DNA from: an uncultured Collinsella sp.
GTDB lineage: Bacteria > Actinomycetota > Coriobacteriia > Coriobacteriales > Coriobacteriaceae
Length of the DNA: 54,899 nt
Assembly (NCBI GenBank): GCA_900541475.1
Contig: UQJV01000008.1
Location: forward strand, 1 to 54,899
Direction of reading: 5' to 3'
Position 1 is the stretch's first letter, and each line of letters opens with the position of its first letter. The notes under the pieces are model-generated. The model was not told where the DNA came from. It saw only the letters and a list, made by a program, of their open reading frames with translations, and did no database searches. Positions 16,801-25,066 of the stretch are shown here, piece after piece. Position numbers and translations under genes: made by a program.

Positions 16801-17655
16801 CCCGAGAACATCATCGATGCCGCCGTGAAGCGCCAGAAGGATCGCGCGAGCGGCCAGACGTCGTTCTTCGACATGTTTGGCGATGTTGAGGGCTCGGGCT
16901 TTGAGGTGAGCGTGCCCGATCCGGATGGCCAGGAGTGGGACCGCCACCTTAAGCTGAGCCAGGAGAAGGAGGTTCTGGGCATCTATGTCTCGGACCACCC
17001 GTTGCGCCCGTTTGAGTATGCGCTAGCCAAGGCGCGCGACTTCTCGTTCTCGCAGATCGACACCGGTTACGAGGTGCAAAACCCTACGGGCGGTACCATC
17101 AACCAGGAGATTCCCGAGGGCAAGGCACTGTGGTGGGCCGGTATGGTCTCGAGCGTGTCCAAGCGCGTGACCAAAAACGGTGACCCCATGGGCATCGTGC
17201 AGCTCGAGGACATGGAAGGTGAGGCCACGGTCGTGGTGTTCCCCAAGACCTACAAGGAGGCCGAGGGGTACCTGTACGGCGAGGTCGATCCCGAGACCGG
17301 CGCGCAGCTGTCCGATGCGTTTGTGCGCATTAAGGGCAAGCTTGAGCGCTCGGACCGCGGCGATCAGATCATCGCGCAGGAGATCGTGCCACTGGAGCTT
17401 AATGAGGAGAACAACAAGCCCAAGGTGTTTGAGGTCATGGTGCCCAACAGCCGCTTTAGCCAGGGCAATATGGCGCGTCTTGCCACGGTGCTTACCGCCA
17501 ACCCGGGCGGCGACCGCGTGGAGATCTTTATCGAGCAGGTGGACGGGCGTGTGCTGCGTGCCGAGGTGCCGGCCAAGGTCAACGCACGCTCGATTCCGCT
17601 GTTGGCAGAGGCAAAAGCCATCGTGGGTAACCAGGGTCGCGTGACGGTGATCTAA
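13852..17655 (+). CDS. dnaE: DNA polymerase III alpha subunit
   Basis: The replicative polymerase catalytic subunit (1267 aa). The N-terminal PHP domain begins FVHLHNHTVFSMLDG and keeps metal-type residues (HLHNH, AITDHG, FGCEVYF, YHMILLAKD, TSACIAG, TNDFHY), so proofreading by the PHP domain is plausible. An insertion of about 55-60 residues around residues 65-120, rich in Asp, Glu and Lys, interrupts the PHP domain. The palm has GPGRGSAAGAIVAYA and the catalytic PDIDMDFDDERR; later ALYRPGPLGAGM, the helix-hairpin-helix and a C-terminal OB fold (GIVQLEDMEGEATVVVFP). The next gene starts 38 nt downstream with its own ribosome site. Strong assignment. Confidence 0.97.
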   Translation: MAFVHLHNHTVFSMLDGATRIQDMVNRAVELGMPAVAITDHGYMYGVPDLALACDAVNHNTPEYKTWSHDKAFLEKDRRDELVEPDPEENPREHAQYVKDMAMWDEKGNIDELKPPLVIKPIFGCEVYFTPDETLARDHKPELYHMILLAKDQEGYVNLMQTVSEAAVQGFYYKPRVTLDNLRRHAKGMICTSACIAGIIPKYIDRGDMEGAIKWAETFRDTFDPGDFYIEIQEHGITTDNGLTDEQMDRTLIDIAKQVGVKVIATNDFHYLRREDAPVQDVIMCIGMNAKVDDPNRMRMTGSEFYMKTEEEMRAMFPYCPEACDNTLEIADKCYVELDWDSIILPRFPLLDPGETHESQFRRECEKGLRQHYGDDWATREIGGVNIKERFEYEYKVICDKGFAAYFLIVAEYVQWAKDNGIGVGPGRGSAAGAIVAYAMNITAFDPLENGLMFERFLSPQRTEMPDIDMDFDDERRLEVVEHVRQLYGPEKVTHVITYSTIKAKQAINDAARVLDYPVYMGQRLSKMVSSDPKVKLKQVLEKQPGKEDLFNPDFAEAYKKDDDARRIIDTALSIEGLTRGEGVHACAVLICRDPVNEHVPTKLDTKGGVEITQYEGHTVADMGLLKMDFLGLRTLTVISKAKANIKKNFGIDIKEEEIPFDDPEIFKLMGSGHTAGVFQVESAGMTATIKNMKPTEYKHVVALIALYRPGPLGAGMVSSYINRMNGKEPAVSYDDRLDDILGETYGTMVYQEQVMLISVEMCGFSKGESDSRIRKPVAKKKIKLLTSTVLHWEDGSDETTYDHWMNGAIKNNYTREVAQKIWDDVLEFASYAFNKSHSAGYAILVMQTAWLKAHYPHEYMAAVLTSYTGKTDKIVHYVSACRHDGIPVLSPDVNESGTEFTATKEGVRFGLAGIRGVGTGVAQAIIAEREAGGPFKTLHDFVERVDSSQANRRVIESLIKAGAFDSTGYPRRQMMHFVDKNNPENIIDAAVKRQKDRASGQTSFFDMFGDVEGSGFEVSVPDPDGQEWDRHLKLSQEKEVLGIYVSDHPLRPFEYALAKARDFSFSQIDTGYEVQNPTGGTINQEIPEGKALWWAGMVSSVSKRVTKNGDPMGIVQLEDMEGEATVVVFPKTYKEAEGYLYGEVDPETGAQLSDAFVRIKGKLERSDRGDQIIAQEIVPLELNEENNKPKVFEVMVPNSRFSQGNMARLATVLTANPGGDRVEIFIEQVDGRVLRAEVPAKVNARSIPLLAEAKAIVGNQGRVTVI

Positions 17656-17693
17656 GGGCGACCTTGCTGGTCCGCGCGAGATTGGAGGAAGTG

Positions 17694-20600
17694 ATGGCGC
17701 AGGGGACGTTTGTGCAGGCGCTTCGTAAGGAGGCGGCGCTCAGCAGTACCTTTATGAAGGGGCGCTCGCTCATGCTCAACGGCGCCGTGCTGTCGTTCGA
17801 AGACTCCGGCTCGCGCTTCTCCAAAAACGTGAACATCGAGGGCTCGGTGCGCGGCTCGCGCGGCGACCTGTACAAGACGCACGTGGCGCTCGACATGGAC
17901 GAGCACGAGGTTATCGACTACGACTGCGATTGCCCGGCCGCCTTTCGCTATTCCGGCATGTGCAAGCACGCCATCGCCACGGCGCTGGCGTATCTGGATG
18001 CCAGCGGCGCCGAGCCCGTCGAGGGCCTGCGCACACCGGTCCGCACGTTTACAGTACCGCCCGCACAGTCCAAGCAGCCCACGCGCCCCGCGCCCACCGC
18101 ATCTGCGGTCAACCCCAACTTTCCCTTCCCGGCGCCCGTCCCCACGAGCCCGAGCCTTGTGGCGGCGCTTTCCGATCTTTCGGACGCGCGCATGGACGAG
18201 CTCGCGGTCATGCGTCGCAAGCTCGCCAGCACCATTGACCCCGATGCGCCCAAAGCGGTGCTGGAGCCCTCGTTGGTGCCGTACTACAATCCGCTGTTTG
18301 CCGATCGCTTTAACTGGGCGCTCGAGTTTCGCATTCGCTGCGGTTCGGTGTCCTACGTCGTTAAGGATATCGACGGCATGGCCGATGCCTATGTGCGCGG
18401 CGGTACGTTCTCCTATGGCAAGAAGCTTACGTTTGCCCATGTGCCCGAGGCGTTCGATGACGTGTCGACAAAGCTGCTCGACTTTATCGCAATGACGGTC
18501 GCCTACCTAGGCGATATTACGAGCTCGCGCTCGGCATCGTATGACTTTGCCCGCAGCGGTTTTGTCGCCGAGCGTCAGTTGCCGGTATCCGAGTATTCCA
18601 TCGTGTCCGTGCTGGACCTGCTGCGCGGCAGGACCATGTCCTTTGAGCCTGCTTGGTCACGGGGGACGACGACGCATCGCTCCTACGAGGTGGCGGTCGA
18701 GCCGTCGCCGCAGGGGGAGGACGAAGTCCCGGCTAAGCGCCCGCCGCTCCTTGCCGCCAAGATTGCACCGGCGGCGGGAGGCAGCTACGACTTGCGCCTC
18801 CCGGCCGATGCGTACTGCTTTGTCGCAGGCGACGCAGCCTATCTGGTCGATACGCGCCGCGCGCGCCGTACCGACACGGCGTTTGCCCAGCATGCGGCGC
18901 CGTTCCTATCGCACTTGTTGCCCTGCCGCACGCCGGTCCATATCGCCGCCGACCAGGTGGGCGAGTTCTGCCGCATGGCGCTGCCGATCTTGCGCGACTA
19001 CACCGACCTGACCGCTCCCGCCGTACTTGACGCCGTGGCGCCCGAGCCGAGTTTTGCCATGGCGATTGGCGTCGACGATGGCCTTGTGACCTGCAAGATT
19101 ACGGTGGCCTACGGCGATTGGTCGGCAGATCTCTTTAGTCTTGGTGCTCCGGGCAGTCCTTTCGAAGAGCAACGCCCCGGCGTTCCGCCCCGCGATACGC
19201 TGGCGGAGTTTCGCGTTATGGACACGGCTGCCATGTACTTCGATTTCCGCGAGGGCGGCCTGGCGTTTGAGGAGCGCGATGACGAGAGCCTGTTCCACTT
19301 GCTGACCGAGGGCCTGTCTGCCCTGTCCGAGCTTGGCGAGGTCATGCTCAGCGACCGCCTGCGCCAGATTTCGGTCCGCCCTGCGCCCAAGCTCTCGGTG
19401 CGCGCCACCGTCAAGAGCAACTTGCTCGACGTCGAGCTGGGTGCGAGCGGGCTTTCGGCGGGCGACCTTGCCATCTATCTGGACTCGTATAAGCGCCACC
19501 AGACGTTCGCGCGCCTTACGTCCGGCGACATCGTTCGCCTGGATGAAGGTGCCCGCGCTGCGTTTGGCCTTGCTGAGGACTTGGGCGTCGATGCCGTCGA
19601 CCTGCTCGACGGCGTGTCGCTTCCCGCATCGAGTACCCTGTTCGTCGACAACATGCTTGCGCGCACGCCCGCGCTCGAAGCCGATCGCGACGCTGCATTC
19701 CGTCGCACCGTCGAGCGCTTGGATACGCTCGGCAAGATGGACTTTACGGTGCCGGTCTCGCTCAAGGCCACACTGCGCGGCTATCAGGTCGACGGCTACC
19801 AGTGGCTCGGCTCGCTCGAGCATCTGGGCCTTGGCGGCATTTTGGCCGATGATATGGGTCTGGGCAAAACGCTGCAGATGATCGCGCACATTCTGGCGCG
19901 CGTGGAGGCGGGGGATACCAAGCCCACGCTCGTGGTGTGCCCCGCGTCGCTCGTGTACAACTGGGCTGCCGAGTTGGAGCGCTTCTCCCCCTCGATTGAT
20001 GTGTGTGCCATCGTGGGCGCCAAGGCCCAGCGTCGCGTACAAATTGCCGGTGCCGCCGAGCACAACGTGGTCGTGACGTCGTATGACCTCATGCGTCGCG
20101 ACATCGACGAATATGTCGAGCAGGACTTTGCCCGCGTAGTGCTCGATGAGGCCCAGTACATTAAAAACCCGCTCACCCAGGTGGCCCGCGCTGCCAAGCG
20201 CCTGCCGGCCGGCGTGCGCTTTGCCTTGACGGGCACGCCCATCGAAAACCGCCTGTCCGAGCTTTGGAGTATCTTCGACTTTTTGATGCCGGGTCTTCTG
20301 GGCACGCGCGACTCATTTGCCAAGCGCTTTGAGAGTCCCGTCGAGCATGCCGAGGGCGACAGTGCCGCTCGTCTGCAGGCGCTCGTGTCGCCGTTTGTGC
20401 TGCGTCGCGTCAAGGAAGATGTGGTGGCCGATCTGCCCGAGAAGATCGAGGATACGGTGATGGCACAGCTTGCCGGCGAACAGCGCAAGCTCTACCTGGC
20501 CAACCAAGACCGCATCGCCCAGCAGGTGCAGCACCGCGAGGCCGGGGAGTTTAAGAAAGATAAGCTCAAGGTGCTCGCCGAGCTCACCAAGCTGCGCCAG

Positions 20601-21167
20601 ATCTGCTGCGACCCGCGTCTACACTACGAGGATTACAAGGCGGGGAGCGCCAAGCTCGATACGTGCATGGAGCTCGTGCACGGCGCACTCGACGGCGGGC
20701 ATCGCATCCTGTTGTTCAGCCAGTTTACGGGTATGCTCGATATCATCGGCAAGCGCCTGTCTAAGGAGGACATCGCCTTCCTTAAGCTCACGGGCGCTTC
20801 GTCTAAGGAGAGCCGCGCCAAGATGGTTGCGCAGTTCCAGGCAGGCGAGGTGCCGGTGTTCTTGATTTCGCTCAAGGCGGGCGGTGTTGGCCTTAATTTG
20901 ACGGCTGCCGACGTGGTCATCCACTACGACCCGTGGTGGAACGTGGCCGCGCAGGACCAGGCGACCGATCGCGCCCACCGCATTGGCCAGCAGCACACCG
21001 TGACCGTGTACAAGCTCATCGCCAAGGACACGATCGAGGAGCGCATTATGCAGATGCAGGAGTCCAAGCGCGATCTGGTTAACAGCGTGCTCGGCGGCGA
21101 TGGCATCTCATCGGCACTGTTCACGCGAGAGGATGTTCTGGCACTGCTCGGTGGCGACGGTCGCTAA
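17694..21167 (+). CDS. SNF2-family DNA-dependent ATPase with SWIM zinc finger
   Basis: A 1157-aa helicase-like translocase. The N-terminus carries a SWIM zinc finger (YDCDCPAAFRYSGMCKHAIA, residues about 75-100). A long middle domain of unknown fold follows, then a Snf2 motor: LADDMGLGKTLQM (Walker A), VLDEAQYIKN (DEAQ box), LTGTPIENRLSELWSIFDFLMPG, SQFTGMLDIIGKRL and TDRAHRIGQ. The start is ATG 17694 with GGAGGAA 6-7 nt upstream; the open frame begins 30 nt earlier at a TTG. Proteins of this class remodel protein-DNA complexes, but the bacterial substrate is unknown. Its position directly after dnaE suggests, without proof, a link to replication or repair. Confidence 0.92.
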   Translation: MAQGTFVQALRKEAALSSTFMKGRSLMLNGAVLSFEDSGSRFSKNVNIEGSVRGSRGDLYKTHVALDMDEHEVIDYDCDCPAAFRYSGMCKHAIATALAYLDASGAEPVEGLRTPVRTFTVPPAQSKQPTRPAPTASAVNPNFPFPAPVPTSPSLVAALSDLSDARMDELAVMRRKLASTIDPDAPKAVLEPSLVPYYNPLFADRFNWALEFRIRCGSVSYVVKDIDGMADAYVRGGTFSYGKKLTFAHVPEAFDDVSTKLLDFIAMTVAYLGDITSSRSASYDFARSGFVAERQLPVSEYSIVSVLDLLRGRTMSFEPAWSRGTTTHRSYEVAVEPSPQGEDEVPAKRPPLLAAKIAPAAGGSYDLRLPADAYCFVAGDAAYLVDTRRARRTDTAFAQHAAPFLSHLLPCRTPVHIAADQVGEFCRMALPILRDYTDLTAPAVLDAVAPEPSFAMAIGVDDGLVTCKITVAYGDWSADLFSLGAPGSPFEEQRPGVPPRDTLAEFRVMDTAAMYFDFREGGLAFEERDDESLFHLLTEGLSALSELGEVMLSDRLRQISVRPAPKLSVRATVKSNLLDVELGASGLSAGDLAIYLDSYKRHQTFARLTSGDIVRLDEGARAAFGLAEDLGVDAVDLLDGVSLPASSTLFVDNMLARTPALEADRDAAFRRTVERLDTLGKMDFTVPVSLKATLRGYQVDGYQWLGSLEHLGLGGILADDMGLGKTLQMIAHILARVEAGDTKPTLVVCPASLVYNWAAELERFSPSIDVCAIVGAKAQRRVQIAGAAEHNVVVTSYDLMRRDIDEYVEQDFARVVLDEAQYIKNPLTQVARAAKRLPAGVRFALTGTPIENRLSELWSIFDFLMPGLLGTRDSFAKRFESPVEHAEGDSAARLQALVSPFVLRRVKEDVVADLPEKIEDTVMAQLAGEQRKLYLANQDRIAQQVQHREAGEFKKDKLKVLAELTKLRQICCDPRLHYEDYKAGSAKLDTCMELVHGALDGGHRILLFSQFTGMLDIIGKRLSKEDIAFLKLTGASSKESRAKMVAQFQAGEVPVFLISLKAGGVGLNLTAADVVIHYDPWWNVAAQDQATDRAHRIGQQHTVTVYKLIAKDTIEERIMQMQESKRDLVNSVLGGDGISSALFTREDVLALLGGDGR

Positions 21168-21333
21168 CTTGCGCATGCCGATGGGTGCCAGGACAGGTAC
21201 TCGGAATTGCCTGAGCGCCCTGGACTCTGCCGAGCCCCTCGATATGTGTTCATTTGCCATGCCGTGGATGGTTCGCCTACCTTTGGGCATAAGAAGCATC
21301 AGGAATATTGGCACATCAGCAAAGGAGAACATC

Positions 21334-21696
21334 ATGGCGAAATTCTTTAAGGACTCCGACGGCAAGCTCGTTGCCGCCCTTGGCGACGGCGTTGCGACCC
21401 CTGCCGGCTGCGCGGAGCTGACGGCAAACACCGAGGATGCGGCGCACGAGAAGCACGTGCCTGTTGTCGAGATCGAGCGCGACGGCCACGTCATTCGCGC
21501 GCGCGTGGGCTCGACGGAGCACCCCATGCTGCCCGAGCACTACATCGAGTGGATCGCGCTTGAGGCCGAGGGCCGCCTGGAGGTCCATTACCTTGAGCCC
21601 GGCATGAAGCCCACGACGTTTTTCGCTGGCGGCTCCAAGACCGGTACTGTCTATGCCTACTGCAACCTGCATGGGCTGTGGTCCGCGACGTTCTAG
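21334..21696 (+). CDS. Superoxide reductase (desulfoferrodoxin family) with degenerate N-terminal iron site
   Basis: A 120-aa protein that reduces superoxide to hydrogen peroxide in anaerobes. The catalytic iron ligands are all present: His41 in EKHVPVVE (with the conserved Glu-Lys pair), His63 and His69 in STEHPMLPEHYIEW, and Cys110 and His113 in YAYCNLHGLW. The N-terminal desulforedoxin part is retained in length, but its usual CxxC is replaced by DSDG and its CC by a single Cys26, so the second iron centre is absent, as in class III enzymes. AAAGGAG sits 8 nt before the ATG. The gene has its own terminator. The electron donor (rubredoxin or similar) is not encoded nearby. Confidence 0.92.
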   Translation: MAKFFKDSDGKLVAALGDGVATPAGCAELTANTEDAAHEKHVPVVEIERDGHVIRARVGSTEHPMLPEHYIEWIALEAEGRLEVHYLEPGMKPTTFFAGGSKTGTVYAYCNLHGLWSATF

Positions 21697-21743
21697 GAGC
21701 GCGCCCCCGCTCGGGGTATCATAGCTAGCATATGCACATGCGA

Positions 21744-21774
21744 GCGCCGGCTGCATTATGCGGCCGGCGCTTTT
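21744..21774 (+). terminator. Terminator after the superoxide reductase gene
   Basis: Perfect 8-bp stem GCGCCGGC / GCCGGCGC with an 11-nt loop, followed by TTTT. Confidence 0.75.
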
Positions 21775-21813
21775 ACTACGACAACGACGATTTACGACGG
21801 AAAGGGCTGGGCC

Positions 21814-23787
21814 ATGAAGCTCGCACTTGCACAGATCGATATGCGCTTGGGTGACATCGAGGGCATTTGCGGCCGCATCGAGGACCAGGCTCGCCTGGCC
21901 CATGAGCGCGGCGCGCGCGTGCTGTGCGTTCCGGCCCCGCTCTTTATGGGTGCCATGCCGGGCAGCCTGGTGGGCGCTGCCGATTTTGAGCACGATATGC
22001 TGACGGGCCTGACGGGCGTTGCCGAGCGCATCCAAGAGCTCGATATGATCTGCATCGTGCCCGCTGCGGTTTCGTTTGAGGGCCAGCCCCTGCTTGACTA
22101 TATGATGCTTAAGGATGGTCGCGTGGTGCCTGCGCGCGCAAGTATTGCCCTGCAGCGCGGTGAGAACAACGACACACGTTGGGCACCGCCGGTGTTTGAC
22201 GTGGACGGCGTGCGCATCGCCGTGGTGTTTGACCTGGATCGCGAGCTCGAGATGCTGCCGACCGGTGTCGACCTCATTGCCTATTTCCAATTCAACGCGT
22301 TTGACATGACCGATCGCGAGACCGCCGCCGTCGCCGCCGTGCGCAGCGGTGCCTACCGCAAGATCGCCTCCAAGCGCAGCGTGTGGTTTGCCTGCATGGC
22401 GCCGGTCGGCGCCTATGACGAGTCGGTGTATACCGGCGGGTCGTTTGTGCTCGACGATTGCGGTCGCGTGGTGGCCCAGGCGCCGTGTTTTGAGGAGAGC
22501 CTGCTGGTTCAGGAGATTCAGCGCGGCGTGATGCTCGATGCCCTGGAGGACCATGAGCTGCCCCAGTTTCGCTCCGAGGAGTGGTTGTGGCAGGCGCTGG
22601 TGCTTGCCGTGCGCGACAATGTCCGCGCCCACGGTACGTCGCATGCCGTGGTGGCGCTCGAGGGCGATTTGCCGTCGTCCCTGTTGGCGGCGCTTGCCGT
22701 CGATGCCTTGGGTCCTCGTAACGTAATTGGCTTAGTGCTGGGGCGCAACCGCATCTTTACGCCGGCGCAGGAGGAGGCCGAGGCCGCCCGCTGTTCTGCT
22801 GTTCGCTCAATCGCTGAGCGTCTGCACATTCGCACCGTCGAGCGCGATGCGCCGGATGCGGAGCGCGTGCTCGACCGCGACGTGTCGGCGGGCGATGCCG
22901 AGCGCCTGCGTTCGCGCGCGCTGGGCCTGATGCTCGAGGATACGGCGCTCGAGCTGGGCGCCATGGCGTTGAGCCCGCTTTCCAAGACTGAGTATGCACT
23001 GGCGGCGCCCGCGCTGTCCGGCGGCTACCAGGGCGATTTTGCGCCCTTTGGCGACGTGTATCTGTCGACGCTCGAGTTTGTGGCACGCGTGCGCAACCGC
23101 ACCTCGGCCGTGGTGCCCCAAGAGCTCGTGACGCTCAACGCGGTAGAGGATTGCATGGATCGCGTGCTGGCGCAGGCACTCTCGGCGCTCGCCGGCCCGG
23201 TTGATATGCTCGATCGCGCGGCGCAGCTGCTGGGCGGGCTTGAGCCGGGCGAGGTCGATGGTGCGCTCGAGTCGCACGTGGACCGCAACCGCCCCTTTGA
23301 TGACATCCCGATGGCCGCCGCCAAGCCCGAGGCCTGCTCGCTGCTACTGATGCTCGTGCGCCAAGGTGAGGCTGCTCGTCGCATGCTACCGACGGCGCCG
23401 ATCGTTTCGGCCCGTTCGTTTGCCGAGCGCGCCTGGCCGTACATGCTTGCGTGGTCCGATCTGGGGCTCAACGGTAAGGAGCGCATGGCGGTTGATTCGC
23501 TGGCGCGCGCCGAGGTGCGCCGTTTTGCCGACGACGATACGAGTGACCGTATGCGCGGCGAGATGATGGGCTTATTAGGCGAGCTGTTGGGTATTTCGCC
23601 CGAGCAGATGGAAGAGCTGCGCTCCGAGGACGGTCAGCGTCGTTTGCATGAGGGTATGAAGAAGTTTGAGGGCGAGGTCCAGGACGCCATCGATAAGATG
23701 ATGGGCGGCCAGGGTGGACCGCAGGGAGGTCCGATGCCGCACCCGCCGGTTGATCCGAGGCAGTTTCCGTTTTTTAGCCAAAACTAA
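21814..23787 (+). CDS. Degenerate NAD synthetase-like protein (nitrilase plus NadE domains, likely pseudoenzyme)
   Basis: A 657-aa protein colinear with glutamine-dependent NAD+ synthetase: an N-terminal nitrilase-like domain (LALAQIDMRLGDIEG) and a second domain aligned with the synthetase (AALAVDALGPRNVIGLVLGR; KTEYALAAPALSGGYQGDFAPFGDVY). The catalytic residues are gone. Where the family has PELALTGY the sequence reads PAPLFMGA, so the Glu is lost. The glutaminase Cys expected in an ICEDIW-like segment is absent (AVVFDLDREL). The ATP loop SGGIDSS reads EGDLPSS. About 100 extra C-terminal residues end in a Gly/Pro/Gln-rich tail. It is therefore probably not an NAD synthetase. The intact frame and codon use argue against a decaying gene, so a binding or regulatory role is inferred. 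It lies between sor and ruvC. Confidence 0.8.
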   Translation: MKLALAQIDMRLGDIEGICGRIEDQARLAHERGARVLCVPAPLFMGAMPGSLVGAADFEHDMLTGLTGVAERIQELDMICIVPAAVSFEGQPLLDYMMLKDGRVVPARASIALQRGENNDTRWAPPVFDVDGVRIAVVFDLDRELEMLPTGVDLIAYFQFNAFDMTDRETAAVAAVRSGAYRKIASKRSVWFACMAPVGAYDESVYTGGSFVLDDCGRVVAQAPCFEESLLVQEIQRGVMLDALEDHELPQFRSEEWLWQALVLAVRDNVRAHGTSHAVVALEGDLPSSLLAALAVDALGPRNVIGLVLGRNRIFTPAQEEAEAARCSAVRSIAERLHIRTVERDAPDAERVLDRDVSAGDAERLRSRALGLMLEDTALELGAMALSPLSKTEYALAAPALSGGYQGDFAPFGDVYLSTLEFVARVRNRTSAVVPQELVTLNAVEDCMDRVLAQALSALAGPVDMLDRAAQLLGGLEPGEVDGALESHVDRNRPFDDIPMAAAKPEACSLLLMLVRQGEAARRMLPTAPIVSARSFAERAWPYMLAWSDLGLNGKERMAVDSLARAEVRRFADDDTSDRMRGEMMGLLGELLGISPEQMEELRSEDGQRRLHEGMKKFEGEVQDAIDKMMGGQGGPQGGPMPHPPVDPRQFPFFSQN

Positions 23788-23924
23788 CTATGGGATGGGA
23801 TTCGCTTCCAACCCCGATACTTCAACTAAGCACCTTGGCCCCGTTGTGTTATTCTAGAACAGACGTTCGTGAATGATGCGCGGGGCCTTGTCTTGTGCTG
23901 TACTTGTGACGAGGGGAGGTCGGC

Positions 23925-24446
23925 TTGGTTATCTTGGGTATCGACCCCGGTTTGGCCCATACGGGCTGGGGGATTATCGAGGAGCGGCGTGGCGAGGTTC
24001 GTTGCCGTGCCTACGGTTGCATCGAGACCAGCGCGGGCAGTCCGCTCGCGGTGCGCCTGTCGCATATCGCCCGCGACCTCAAGGGCGTCGTGGAGCGTTA
24101 TCGACCCGATACCGCTGCTATCGAGAGCATCTACTTTGGCGCTAACGTTCGCTCGGCCATCCCAACGGCGCATGCCCGTGGTGCCGCGCTCGTGGCGCTT
24201 TCGGAGTGCGCGCTCGAGATTGGCGAATACACGCCCATGCAGATCAAACAGGCCGTTGTGGGCACGGGTGCCGCAGATAAGCGGCAGGTTGCCTACATGG
24301 TGCGCACGCTCACGCAGCTCGATCACGACCCGCATCCAGACCACGCCGCCGATGCCCTGGCCTGCGCCATCTGTCACGTTAACCTAAGCCGCACCCGGGC
24401 GCTTACCGGCGGCGAGTTCTATCAACAGAGAGGAACCGGATACTGA
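23925..24446 (+). CDS. ruvC: Holliday junction endonuclease RuvC
   Basis: A 173-aa resolvase that cuts Holliday junctions symmetrically. The first catalytic Asp is in ILGIDPGLAHTGWG, the Glu in AAIESIYFG, and the last acidic pair in DHAADALACAICH. Translation appears to start at TTG (23925), preceded by GAGGGGAGG at an optimal distance; no in-frame ATG precedes the conserved N-terminus. Its TGA overlaps the ruvA ATG by one base, so the three ruv genes form one operon. Confidence 0.95.
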   Translation: MVILGIDPGLAHTGWGIIEERRGEVRCRAYGCIETSAGSPLAVRLSHIARDLKGVVERYRPDTAAIESIYFGANVRSAIPTAHARGAALVALSECALEIGEYTPMQIKQAVVGTGAADKRQVAYMVRTLTQLDHDPHPDHAADALACAICHVNLSRTRALTGGEFYQQRGTGY

Positions 24447-25066
24447 TGATCTCCCAGCTCCATGGAACGCTTATCGAGGCCACGATGAGCTCGGCCGTCG
24501 TCGATGTGTCGGGCGTGGGCTTTGAGCTCGGTATTTCGGGCAGCACTGCCGCCACGCTGCCTACGCCCGGCGGCGAGGTTCGCCTCTATACCCGCATGCA
24601 GGTACGCGAGGACGCCATGACGCTCTTTGGCTTTGCCTCCAAGGACGAGCGCACGATGTTCGATCGGCTCGTTTCTGTCTCGGGCGTCGGTCCGCGCCTG
24701 GCGCTTGCCGTGCTTTCCACCTATACCGTGGGACAACTGTATTCCCTGGTGATGGCCGAGGACGACAAGGGCATGGCCAAGGTGCCCGGTGTGGGCAAAA
24801 AGACCGCCCAGCGCCTCATCCTGGAGCTCAAGAGTACCTTTGCCAAGGACAAGGGCTTTGTTCCGGTCGACGTAATTCCCGGTCAGGTTGCGATGCCGGT
24901 CCCCGCCGCCGCTCCCTCGGCCATCGATGACGCCCGTGCGGCGCTCCTCTCCATGGGCTTTAGCCCGCAGGAGACCGAGGTTGCCCTGAGCGGGTATGAT
25001 GGGCAGGATATGCGTGTCGAGGATCTGCTCGGCGCGGCGCTTAAGCGACTCGGAATGGATGCGTGA
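24446..25066 (+). CDS. ruvA: Holliday junction branch-migration subunit RuvA
   Basis: A 206-aa protein that forms the tetramer holding the junction. The N-terminal OB domain starts MISQLHGTLIE, two helix-hairpin-helix motifs follow (VSGVGPRLALAVLS and VPGVGKKTAQRLILELK), and the C-terminal RuvB-binding domain (DARAALLSMGFSPQETEVALSG) is separated by an Ala/Pro-rich linker. It overlaps ruvC by one base and ruvB by one base, and should be translationally coupled to both. Confidence 0.97.
   Translation: MISQLHGTLIEATMSSAVVDVSGVGFELGISGSTAATLPTPGGEVRLYTRMQVREDAMTLFGFASKDERTMFDRLVSVSGVGPRLALAVLSTYTVGQLYSLVMAEDDKGMAKVPGVGKKTAQRLILELKSTFAKDKGFVPVDVIPGQVAMPVPAAAPSAIDDARAALLSMGFSPQETEVALSGYDGQDMRVEDLLGAALKRLGMDA

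Noticed and set aside
13816..16998. 1060-codon open frame on the minus strand opposite dnaE
   Set aside because: It is a shadow of the GC-rich third positions of dnaE. The translation is low in recognisable motifs and has no ribosome site, while the plus strand encodes a full DNA polymerase.
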